64,000 nucleotides of DNA from NCBI GenBank assembly GCA_014904845.1, contig MU119216.1:186001-250000 (forward strand). The letters run 5' to 3'. Position 1 is the stretch's first letter, and each line of letters begins with the position of its first letter. The notes beneath the pieces were generated by a model. That model was given only the letters and a program-made list of their open reading frames with translations, did not search any database and was not told the origin of the DNA. The DNA comes from Acephala macrosclerotiorum (Eukaryota; Ascomycota; Leotiomycetes; Helotiales; Mollisiaceae). Positions 37,047 to 46,200 of this stretch are shown here, one piece after another. Made by a program: the position numbers and the translations under genes.

Positions 37047-37916
37047 ATGCGCTTCTCTACAGCTTCCATTCTGGCACTTCCGCTCCTTGCGGCTGCTGCG
37101 CAACAAGAGACCCCTCTCGAACAAGCCAAAGCTCAAGCTCAGTATTGGTTCGATAAGATCTCCTCATATATCCCAAACCCCAACAAGGCGCACACTCCTG
37201 AAGCTGTTTCTGCCAAAGCAGGCGGCAAGACTCTGAAGGTCCTAACCCTCAACGACTGGGAGAGCACAATCCGATCAAGCGTCAAGCCCACAAGCACAAA
37301 GCCAGAAGAGTGGTGGGTTCTCGTCACTGGAGGCAACAAGACATGCTTCGGTCAATGTGGTCAGATTGAGACTGCCTTCAACGAGACTGCAGCATTGTGG
37401 ACTGTCAACCCTACGGCTCCTCATCTTGCCTATCTCAACTGCGAAGACCAACCAGTTCTCTGCAATGCCTGGGGTGCTGGTCCACCCTCACTTTGGATCT
37501 TCGACGTTGTTGCACCACCTGCACCAATCTCATGCCGTGTCAAGCCTTTGAACATCTCTACGACGGCTGTCAAGACCTTCACAGACCTCAACACCCCTGA
37601 GGCGAAGAGCGAGGTCAAGATCTACGACGGACTCTTCCACCCATTCGATGGCGCGTTCGCCAAGTATGGTCTCGCAGTCCCCATCGGCTACATCTTCTGG
37701 GCCTTCGCCATTGTTCCATCCTGGATGTTCATGATTGGCATTTCTTTCCTTAGCAGAACCATGATGTATGTTTCCCGTCCCAAATGAATGCCTAAAATGC
37801 TAATCCCTTCTAGGAGTAAGAGAATGGGCCCTCAACCAGGTGCAAGGCCCGCCGGCGCAGCTGCACCAGCACCTCGAGTAAGAGTCGGAGCTCCTGCCGG
37901 AGATGCTATGAGCTAA
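37047..37916 (+). CDS. ER-type thioredoxin-fold membrane protein
   Basis: Two exons (37047-37765, 37814-37916; 48-bp intron) give 273 residues. A signal peptide (MRFSTASILALPLLAAAAQQ) leads to a lumenal thioredoxin-like domain (about 60-190: LKVLTLNDWESTI, EEWWVLVTGGNKTCFGQCGQ, PHLAYLNCEDQPVLCNAW, GPPSLWIFDV), then one or two C-terminal membrane spans (about 210-245) and an Arg/Pro/Ala-rich cytosolic tail. The active-site position has CFGQC (Cys-x3-Cys), not the CxxC of thioredoxins and PDIs, so ordinary disulfide exchange is doubtful. N-glycosylation sequons are present (NKT, NET, NIS). A conserved fungal family of unknown role as far as I recall; the second exon is needed for the true C-terminus. 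Confidence 0.85.
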
Positions 37917-38112
37917 TTCTTATAGTAAGACATGAATGCATAAGGATGAGAGAGGAAAACTTTGCTATGGGAATGATATGGAAAAAGGCGGTTATGGTAT
38001 GGATTTCCAATAATGATGGGTCACCAAATTCATGTAGTAAATCGTAATTTCATTCCGGGTATCAAAACTCGTAAAGCCGTACAGTATCATGCATGTCGTT
38101 GTGCAATTCCAA

Positions 38113-38724
38113 TCATCGCTTCTCGCATGAGCTCTCCAATCTCTGCAGCCCTTCCAGGACTTGCTCTTGAAGCTGGTTGTTTGCGAGTCGTCCATATCTT
38201 AGATCACTCAGACCTCCCACAGTGCTTTGCATGGACTCTAGTAGCGATTCTGCTTCTTCGTCTAGTCGTCTGATCTCGTCCTCGAGGTCCTCTGCTGCGC
38301 TGTCGAGTTCTGGTAATATCGAGTTTAGAGTATGTGGCTTCGAGACTGGCAAGTTGGATGTCAAACCAAATAGCTATCAGTAACTGTGAGAAAGATTATT
38401 CGAAAGCCATATTGAGGTTGAACATACCCCATTCTCAACGTCTGCTTCATCGTCTTGACCCTCCTTCTCAGCTTCCCTCCGAGCTCTTACAACCACTCTT
38501 CGCTGCGCATCACCTCTCTTGACCTCCGCTGTAATATTCCTTCCAGCAGCATCGGTGAGTCTAGCTCGTTGCTGTTGCAAGTCCCTGTAGAGTGCTTTGA
38601 CCTGGGGTGATGATTGTTGTGACCGTGGGAATAGCTCCGTGAATGCTTTCAAGGTGATAATTGCGGGCAGTGGCGCTGGTGGTAGGAGGAAGGTAGAGAG
38701 GATTGTTGACTCTGTCGGCGCCAT
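38113..38724 (-). CDS. Kinetochore protein NKP2/Cnl2
   Basis: Subunit of the inner kinetochore CCAN/Ctf19 complex at centromeres (Nkp2 in budding yeast, Cnl2 in fission yeast). Exons 38724-38428 and 38373-38113 with a 54-bp intron give 185 residues. The Cnl2/NKP2 domain fills the N-terminal half: ESTILSTFLLPPAPLPAIIT, then FTELFPRSQQSSPQVKALYRDL; the C-terminal half is a heptad-rich helix (LDSAAEDLEDEIRRLDEEAE and on), a coiled coil that in yeast pairs with Nkp1. It starts 378 bp from the EAF3 start on the other strand. The CENP-Q-like gene, another CCAN member, is 7.5 kb away. Confidence 0.9.
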
Positions 38725-39102
38725 AGTGCGAGGGTAGATGTCCTTTAAAGAGGCCCCGCGACAAATGAGGCCTTTGTTCGTCCTCCAATGGAGTATGCAC
38801 GGCAGTTAAGGTGCCTGGTCCAAAGCTTCAGGCCCTGCAGAAGCTGAACGAGAGGTTCAGCTACCCTTCCGTCCAAACAAAGTCCTTAAAGAGGAAGTAT
38901 ATGATGGGGACAGGGGTTTGTTGTTCAGTCGCGTGAGCGTGAGTGAGCGCGTCTCGCTTCACATCGTGCGCCCAGGTCGGCTCCTGACCTCCGACTCGCG
39001 CCTTGCCAGATCAGATCGATGCCCGTTACTGTGCACATACTTCGCTCTAGACCACCAGCCATCCATCCTTCATCACTTGCAACACCTTCAAGTGAAGTGA
39101 AT
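38725..39102. promoter_or_regulatory. Divergent promoter NKP2 / EAF3
   Basis: 378 bp between the two starts. No clear TATA box; several GTGAGCG-like words near 38935-38955. Confidence 0.4.
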
Positions 39103-42100
39103 ATGGCTCCCTCAAGATCAAACCAGGCGACATCGCCATACGCCAAAGACGAGAAAGTGCTGTGCTTTCACCATGAGATGCTGTATGAGGCGAAGATTCT
39201 GGATGTGAGACCAACGGAGGCAGGCAAGGAAAATACAAATTGGCAGTACAAGATACACTATAAGGGATGGAAGAACACGGTAAGAACCTTTGTAACATTT
39301 CTAGACATTTACTGATCAGATACAGTGAGTAAAATTCCTGACTTGACCCACTGGGGTCGTGCCTTCCAAAATGGACAGAGCAGTCCTCATCCTCCTTTCA
39401 AGAGAACTTGACAAGCGTTCTGCCTCCCGCTGCACGTACTGCCTCAAACGAACGATTCTACTTCTACTCCTATCTCTTGTTTTCGTCTTGTATCAGAAAC
39501 CCTCGCGCCATGAACGGCCGCCGCAGTGTAAAGAAAGAAGAGAAGGAACACACTAATCATGTGACAAAAAAACAGATGGGATGACTGGGTCCCTCAAGAC
39601 CGTGTCAGAAAGTTCACCGACGAGAACAAAGAGCTCGCTGCGCAACTCCATAACCAAATGAAGATGTTGCAGAACAAGGCACCAAAGTCCATCACAAAGG
39701 GCAAGACAGGTCGTGCCAATGGTTCGGACTTCAGCTCGGCTCGTGGCAGCGAGGAGAGGCATGCATCTGCTGCTGCTCAAAGCAGTCGCGGACCTAGAAG
39801 ACATAGGGATTATGATCTTGAGAATGTAAGTCTCTTCCTATTTCCTAGCGTTCAACTTGCCGTATGATTGGCTTCGGTTTTGGAAAAGGCATCGATGCGT
39901 CCTCGCTCCCTAGCGTTCGGCTACATTGGAGTTTTGCTGTTTTGAACGACGACGACAGCACAAGACAACTCGCTCTACAAGCTCTACAAACTCTTCTACT
40001 GTTGGATGGGCTTTTCTGTAACATCAGCATAAGCGTGTTACCTCGCTCTGGCAGGCGTCGACGCGTGCTCGCTCTCTAGTGTCGTTTACATCGAAGCGTG
40101 GCTGTTTTGAACGACGTCGACGACATCACAACAAACCAGGCTCTACAAGTTTTGCAAACTCTCCTACCAGTGGTCAAGCTTCTACAACATCGACATATAC
40201 CTGCGACTTTGCTCTTCCACGTATTACATCCAGGTACTGGTGTATTGTACCACAAATCTACGGATTTCTACCGCATTCAAAATGGCATCCGAGGATGGAG
40301 TTCCTGGCGAGAGCTCTGCAGAAATCAAGAACTACGATTCAGACACCACTGAAGAAGAGAATTGGGCTGCTATAGGTGCTGCGCAACTTCGTGTAAGTTA
40401 TTCCTGGAATGAGCTCATTTTACACAATCTTAACATTCACCTTCACAGATTCGAGATGGACAAAGCGCCCGCACAATGGGTATTTCTGCTACGCAACGCG
40501 CACAACCCCAACCAAACCAACAAAATTCTCGTCGCGGAGTTGGAGAACCTTCATCTCGATCTTTGCTCGCGCCCTTCGCTCCTTCCCATAACATGGCTCC
40601 TCCCGCACTACCTTCCCATCAATCGCAAGATGATTCCAACCGTGCAGTCATTATGGCCTCAGAATCAGAATCAGAATTATCCTCCCTTGATGATCTGAGC
40701 TTCGAAGGTTACCAATTGGAGCAATCGCCAGTGCAATCACCTCCCCTTGAAGACTCTTTCAAGCGCGAGTCTCCAGAGGCAGAGAAATTCACCGAGGTAC
40801 CTAAGAAGCGCACTCGTACAGCAAAGACCGCCAATGAATCTACGATCGAGGACGACCTCGCCGCAATCGCCGCAGCCAAGTCTCGAAAGTCCGTCTCAAG
40901 AAAGAAGGAGGTTACTCCATCCAAGTTGAATGGCTTCACGCGCCGTGGAAGATCCGCTATCACTGGTAGCCCGCCAAGTCCTACAACATCTCCAACAAAG
41001 CAAACCGGTCGCAACAGCCAAGTCATCCCAAACATCAACCAACATTATGATGACAGCCGAAACAACTATCTGAAGCCCGGCAAGAGAAACCATTGGTCCA
41101 ACCCTGGCACCGCTCTATATGATGTCAAGAAGATGCTCGCTGCAGACGAGTGCCTCGCACCAGACAATTTGCTTCGCAGACCTGCTCCCGACTTCAGCTA
41201 CTTCACTTCCGATGGACACCTCATTCCGGCTCCAGAGTACGACTGGTCCGCCAAATCGAGAGAGAACCACCGAAAGATAACCACTGGCCATCCTAAAGCA
41301 GCTGCTCATAAGAAGAACGGTACCAGCACTAGAGAGAACCAGTTCTACTACAATTTCATGCCGAAGGATCGTGTTATGCCATTAGCGGGAATGATTGATA
41401 GAAAGGAGCCAATCGACTCTGAAGTCAGAGCTCTAGAGAACATGGTGCCATGTCTTCGAATGAATGAGGATCTAACAGGTGATCAATCACAGGAAGAGAG
41501 TTTCCACGCCCGACCATCAGTCCACCTACCAATCCCTGACCATATCAAGGCTATCCTGGTCGACGACTGGGAGAATGTCACCAAGAATCAGCAGCTAGTC
41601 CCCGTTCCATCCGACCACTCCGTCGATTCCATCTTGAACGACTACCTCGCCTTCGAAAACCCTAAGCGTCAAGCCGGAAGTCACCAAGCAGATCTTCTAC
41701 TCGAAGTCGTTGCAGGTCTCAAGGAGTACTTCGAAAAGTGCCTAGGTCGTATCCTTCTCTACAGGTAAATTTCCCTATGCCTTCCTTTGGGCGTCAACTG
41801 ACTTGCATAAGATTCGAGCGTCAACAATATCTTGAAGTTCGTGAGGAGTGGGCTACGTCTGGCAAGTCCGCTTTGACTACATATGGTGCTGAACACTTTT
41901 GTCGTCTTCTAGGTAAGTAAATCTCATCCGCAATCTGTATCGAAGGCAAAGCTAATGTTAATAGTCTCACTCCCGGAGCTGCTCGCCCAAACCAACATGG
42001 ACCAACAATCCTGCAACCGTCTGTGTGAGGAGCTTACAAAGTTGACCATCTGGCTCGGACGCAATGCCAAGCTCTACTTCGCCAAGGAGTACGAGACCCC

Positions 42101-42137
42101 CGGACCTTCATACATCGAGAAAGCTCGCGCTGGTTGA
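39103..42137 (+). CDS. EAF3: EAF3/MRG15-like chromatin protein, unusual structure
   Basis: Histone-mark reader of the NuA4 acetyltransferase and Rpd3S deacetylase complexes. Exons 39103-39279, 39576-39825, 41493-41764, 41812-41912 and 41965-42137. The chromo barrel is in the first two ([31 protein letters not shown], then [13 protein letters not shown]), the MRG domain in the last three ([76 protein letters not shown]). Two oddities. The exon sum is one base over a multiple of three: codons ...AAC AC must join A TGG, but the GT donor lies one base later (ACG|GTAAG), so normal splicing would frameshift at once. And the intron before the MRG domain is 1667 bp, with a nested frame that opens into the MRG frame. 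Dropping the extra base gives 323 residues, the normal size. Confidence 0.88.
39888..40215 (+). repeat. Imperfect 166-bp tandem duplication in EAF3 intron
   Basis: Two diverged copies, about 39888-40053 and 40054-40215. Shared anchors in order: GGC(A/G)TCGA(T/C)GCGT, TTTGCTGTTTTGAACGAC / GTGGCTGTTTTGAACGAC, GCTCTACAAG, GCAAACTC/ACAAACTC, and CTCGCTCT/TTGCTCT. Lies just before the ATG of the nested frame and could include its promoter. Confidence 0.75.
40282..42137 (+). CDS. Alternative or nested frame: new N-terminus joined to MRG domain
   Basis: An ATG at 40282 opens a model with exons 40282-40392, 40449-41764, 41812-41912 and 41965-42137 that totals 566 residues without a stop. Its first intron (56 bp) has a perfect donor (CGT|GTAAGT). 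Residues 1-37 are acidic ([20 protein letters not shown]), the next about 340 are Ser/Pro/Lys-rich and then contain a denser segment ([60 protein letters not shown]); the frame then passes through the canonical 3' splice site at 41492 directly into the MRG domain. So it is either an alternative promoter isoform of EAF3 lacking the chromo barrel, or a gene that inserted into the intron and now shares the MRG exons. I do not recognise the N-terminal part. Transcript data would decide. Confidence 0.55.
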
Positions 42138-43036
42138 TTATTTGATATGGGGAAGCAGCGACTGGAGATAGCATCGACTACGTTCATTACCACGACATTG
42201 CAGGCTACTGCTAAGTTGGGTGCAACATGTCTGCTAACTCTTCGCTGGAATACTTTGTAAGAGTACTTGGATTTCTGCTTTTGCTTTTATGGGCTCGTCA
42301 CAAAATGGTCCTATAGCAGTACCCAAGAACTGCTGATGGCTGACCTTTCACCCACATCTGATTCTGCATCTCTGGCGCTCTTGGTTCTTTTCACCTGTGA
42401 GGGACACAATTGGGCTATATGGCAGCAGTCGGATCTTTCATATTCATCATAGTGCGATATCGTGCTTTTGTAGGACTACCTCTCTTGAGCAGCAAAAGAT
42501 CCATAGCAGCAGAGCTAATAAAATACACTTCCATGATTCTCATCTCAATGTGATCTCGAACGTAGCTTTACCGGCATGGTGTAGTTATAACCCCCCTAAC
42601 AACGTCTTCCACGAAGTCAGGAGGCTCCCAAGCTCGTCGAACCGCTTCGAGCTCTGACAGAACAAATGAGGATCTCAGGATGGAAAAAGGCACGTATGCA
42701 GAATTTGAATAGGGGTGCAAGAAATAGAACATTTCGGGGGTGGTGCTTAATTTCCATTGTGTACAGTGCCCATGAACAGCCTACCAGAACCGCCAACGGG
42801 AACTGATCCTTCCCAAGCCTTATTGTAATATGTTGTACAATTAGGTTCGTTATTCCCCAAGCGCCAGACTTGCAATTGTCCTCACACCCGGCTCTCGATT
42901 TCGCATGAAGTCTCCCTCGAGTCTTGGTCGTGAACGATATTGTCATTCCCACATTCCCACAACCCCATACATCCATGAGTCCACCTATCCTACACATATC
43001 TTCTCCCTCCACCTTCTCCACCTCAATTCCTCATCA
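42138..43036. other. Convergent intergenic region
   Basis: 3' flanks of EAF3 and of the uL30m gene, about 0.9 kb. Frames such as 42617-43021 on the minus strand show no domain. Nothing else seen. Confidence 0.45.
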
Positions 43037-43297
43037 TCACCGCCTCGCCGCCCTCTCTAAATAAAACCCCGGGTCCGGTTTTCGTTCCGCCTTCAACTCC
43101 TCCTTCGTCAACGCCCTATCCACCTCCTGAACAGCAACCAATTCCTTGACTTTCATAATCTGACCGGCGACTTCGGGTGTGACGGGGTAGAAGACGGTCT
43201 TCATTCTTTGGCGGAGGCCGAGGGCTTTGAGGACGCCTTGGGTTCGTTTGGGGAGGCCGATGCCTGAGCGCATGAGGGTTATTCGGAAGTAGGACAT
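43037..43297 (-). CDS. Mitochondrial large-subunit ribosomal protein uL30m
   Basis: Small mitoribosomal protein (yeast Mrpl33 type). One exon, 86 residues. The L30 signature is visible: [20 protein letters not shown], then [20 protein letters not shown] and a terminal helix ([20 protein letters not shown]). Family length is about 60 residues in bacteria with a short mitochondrial extension, so it is full length. It points away from SEC6, whose start lies 284 bp off. Confidence 0.92.
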   Translation of the reverse strand: MSYFRITLMRSGIGLPKRTQGVLKALGLRQRMKTVFYPVTPEVAGQIMKVKELVAVQEVDRALTKEELKAERKPDPGFYLERAARR

Positions 43298-43581
43298 GTT
43301 TGCTAGAGATTCTATGAGCCTTTGAAAACCTCAAGAAATTCGAAATTGATATACCTTTATCCAGCACGAAGAAGCTGACCCCTCAATGCACCGCTGTCGT
43401 TTGAACTTCGAGAACCTCGAAAGAGGTCTCCAAAAATCTCCAGGACGGCATCTCCCGCGGCCGCTAGTCTGGTGGTTCTCGAGCCTCATAGCCCAAACCA
43501 CAACGTCTCACCCCACAACCAAGCTCCAAGCATGGCCTGAAGACCAGGAAACACAGAATCTACACAAAAACCACCTTCACC

Positions 43582-45849
43582 ATGACAATGGACAGCTCAA
43601 CAATCAAGCTCGCGGAGCTTCTCCGGCACCCTGACGACCTAGACAAGATCCCCGCCATGAAACTCGAATACACCCGTAAAAAAGCAGCCGTCGACTCCCA
43701 ACTACGCTCCGGGTTGAAAGAACAACTCGAAATCACTCAATACGGTATGAACGGCATAACTGACGGCCAACGAACAGTCCAACTCATCAAAGAAGAAATG
43801 ATGAAGATCGATAAACTATGTGCCGAAGCCCAAAACATGATTAGGGATTTCCCGAACATCAATTTAGTTTCGCAGACGCATAGGAATTTCAGCGCGGTGG
43901 AGAGCATGAGGAGGAATCTGGATAGTTTCAATGAGAGGGTTAGTTCTGTGGAGGCGATGCTGAGGGCTGATGATGCGGAGCCGGAGAATATGCCGAATTT
44001 ACTGGCGGTGCATTATGAGTTGACGCAGTTGAGGAATATCAGGGATGATGCGATGGAGCAGATTCAGAGAGCGAATGATTCGAGTGCGCAGAGCACGTTG
44101 GAGGATTATTTTGCGAGGTTGGATGAGACGGTTGAGTGGTTTGATGAGCATGTGGGCACGATTGCATTGAATTTGATCAGTGTTCTGGTTAATGGGAACA
44201 ATGGGTTGGTGGTCAGGTTGGCGGTTATTATTGAGGCGGAGGAGAAGAGTGATAAGAGGGTTAAGGCGTTGCAGGAGGCGTTGAAAGATCATAAGGAGAT
44301 GGCGGCGAGGTTCCAGAGTATCACGGATGGAGCGAAGCAGGTTAGAGGGTATAAGGAGAAGTTCTTGCAGGCCATTGAGATACATGCCCAAGAGCAGATT
44401 GAGGAGACGAGACAGGCGTTCTTGGAAGATCCGTCGAGGTTGGAGAAGAATTTAAAGTGGTTCTTCAACGATCTGAACGCTGTCAAGCAGGGCATGGTAC
44501 CTCTGATGCCGAAGAAGTGGAAGATACTGCAGACTTATGGCAAGATATACCATAAGCTCATGCATGACTTCCTAGTTGGCATGATCGACGATCCGGATAC
44601 CAGCTCGGCGAATATGCTTGCGATCCTCAACTGGCCAGAGAAATATTACGCAAAAATGGGCAAACTTGGATTCAAGGAAGACAAGTTGGAGCCACAGGTA
44701 TTGGATGGTCGGGCATCAGAGCTGGTTCGCGAATTCCGGCAACTTATCATTCGGTTCTTAGACCAGTGGCTGGATCGTATCTTCAAAACAGAACAAAAGG
44801 ACTTTTCAGAGAGGAACACAGTTGAAGGGTCAAATCTGGATGCCGACGAATATGGCTATTTCCGGACGAAGAACCTCGTCGATATGTGGCGAATGCTTGC
44901 AGAACAAATCGATGCAGCAGCGAACTCACAGCGAATGGACGTCGTCGAAGGTGTGGTAGACGCAATGATCCTGCGTCTGAAATCACGCCAGCAGAACTGG
45001 CAGAAGATGCTCGACGATGAAGCTGCCAGATACTATGGCAACAATCCTGAGCTTGAAGGATTCCAAGCTCTACAAGATTGGCTCGTTGCAACGGCCAATG
45101 ACCAAATTGCCTGCATAGACGACAACGAAGAGGAAGGCAAATTTGCATACCTCACGAGTTTCAGACAGAAATTCGAGCCTGTCGTGTCAGCTCCATATCT
45201 TGAGCGAGCGGATGCCGAGATCTCGGGCTTAAGGGACGGCTACGTGGATCTCAGTACACACTGCATCGCCAAGTTCGCACAACTTATCTTCGCCGTAGAC
45301 TTCAAGGCGGTCATGCCAGACTTCTTCACGCCAAAGTGGTATCAGTCTACCGCCGTCAAGCAGATGGTCGTTACATTCGAAGAATACATTGGCGACTACA
45401 AGACTGTCCTCCATCACTCTCTTCTGGACATCTTTATTGAAGAACTCGCAGACGAGCTCCTTATACGCTACCTGTCGAGCGTCAAGAACAAGGGAGCAAA
45501 ATTCAAGCGTACAGATCCATACAAAGACAAGATCTTCAACGATGTTATGACAGCTTTCGAACTCTTCAACAACAACGCCTACCTCAGCCCAGATGTCGCG
45601 GAGACCATCAAGCAGAAATGGAGAGTTACAGAGTCTTTCTTGACATTACTGGAAGTGGAGAAGGCGTCTGTGCCAGATGCTTTTGCAGATTTCAAGACGG
45701 GCTATTGGGATTTACAGCTTAGTTGGGTGGAGGCTGTGTTGAGGTCGAGAGATGACTTTGATAGGAGCATGCTAAATGCTGTGAAGACTAGAGCAGCGCA
45801 GATTGATGTCCAGAGAGGTCTGGAAACAATCATGAGTAAAGTCAAATAG
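43582..45849 (+). CDS. SEC6: Exocyst complex subunit Sec6
   Basis: Component of the octameric exocyst that tethers secretory vesicles to the plasma membrane at growing tips and septa. Single exon of 755 residues, close to yeast Sec6 (805). N-terminal coiled-coil region (KLAELLRHPDDLDKIPAMKL; EEMMKIDKLCAEAQNMIRDF) followed by the helical-bundle Sec6 domain (for example NLKWFFNDLNAVKQGMVPLM, MPKKWKILQTYGKIYHKLMH, ALQDWLVATANDQIACIDDN, VVTFEEYIGDYKTVLHHSLL) up to a C-terminus ending GLETIMSKVK. The absence of introns in a gene this long is notable in this intron-rich window but not rare. The second in-frame ATG (43588) is two codons downstream; either may be used. Confidence 0.96.
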   Translation: MTMDSSTIKLAELLRHPDDLDKIPAMKLEYTRKKAAVDSQLRSGLKEQLEITQYGMNGITDGQRTVQLIKEEMMKIDKLCAEAQNMIRDFPNINLVSQTHRNFSAVESMRRNLDSFNERVSSVEAMLRADDAEPENMPNLLAVHYELTQLRNIRDDAMEQIQRANDSSAQSTLEDYFARLDETVEWFDEHVGTIALNLISVLVNGNNGLVVRLAVIIEAEEKSDKRVKALQEALKDHKEMAARFQSITDGAKQVRGYKEKFLQAIEIHAQEQIEETRQAFLEDPSRLEKNLKWFFNDLNAVKQGMVPLMPKKWKILQTYGKIYHKLMHDFLVGMIDDPDTSSANMLAILNWPEKYYAKMGKLGFKEDKLEPQVLDGRASELVREFRQLIIRFLDQWLDRIFKTEQKDFSERNTVEGSNLDADEYGYFRTKNLVDMWRMLAEQIDAAANSQRMDVVEGVVDAMILRLKSRQQNWQKMLDDEAARYYGNNPELEGFQALQDWLVATANDQIACIDDNEEEGKFAYLTSFRQKFEPVVSAPYLERADAEISGLRDGYVDLSTHCIAKFAQLIFAVDFKAVMPDFFTPKWYQSTAVKQMVVTFEEYIGDYKTVLHHSLLDIFIEELADELLIRYLSSVKNKGAKFKRTDPYKDKIFNDVMTAFELFNNNAYLSPDVAETIKQKWRVTESFLTLLEVEKASVPDAFADFKTGYWDLQLSWVEAVLRSRDDFDRSMLNAVKTRAAQIDVQRGLETIMSKVK

Positions 45850-46169
45850 GCAGAGCCTGGAGACTGATTTGAGCATGGAATTCTGATCTGGGAGCGTGGC
45901 GTTCGTGGCTTTGGCGTTGGGGGTCATTTCGGGAACTTAGGAGGGCAGGTGTAGATCATATCACTGTCCGTGTTAGGAATATATATCAACAATGTAGAAA
46001 TATAAGACCGAAGACTTGAAACCAACTCGTACAATTTCACCCTTGGAATCCGTCTGCTCCAGCTTGACTTTCAGACCAATCACGTGTACCGTGCCACGTC
46101 GAAAGTCCTCCGGCTATTTACGCGACGCGATTTCAAAGTCGCAATCGAACGACACAACATCCAGATGTA
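45850..46169. other. Intergenic region SEC6 to CENP-Q-like gene
   Basis: 320 bp with the SEC6 3' flank and the promoter of the next gene in the same direction; no site stands out. Confidence 0.4.
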
Positions 46170-46200
46170 ATGGTACGCAACACGTCTATTCCTTTTCCCA

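Noticed and set aside
39280..39325. A 20-base micro-exon at 39305-39324 to repair the EAF3 frame
   Set aside because: It restores the frame and has a good following donor, but the intron before it would be only 25 bases, too short to splice.
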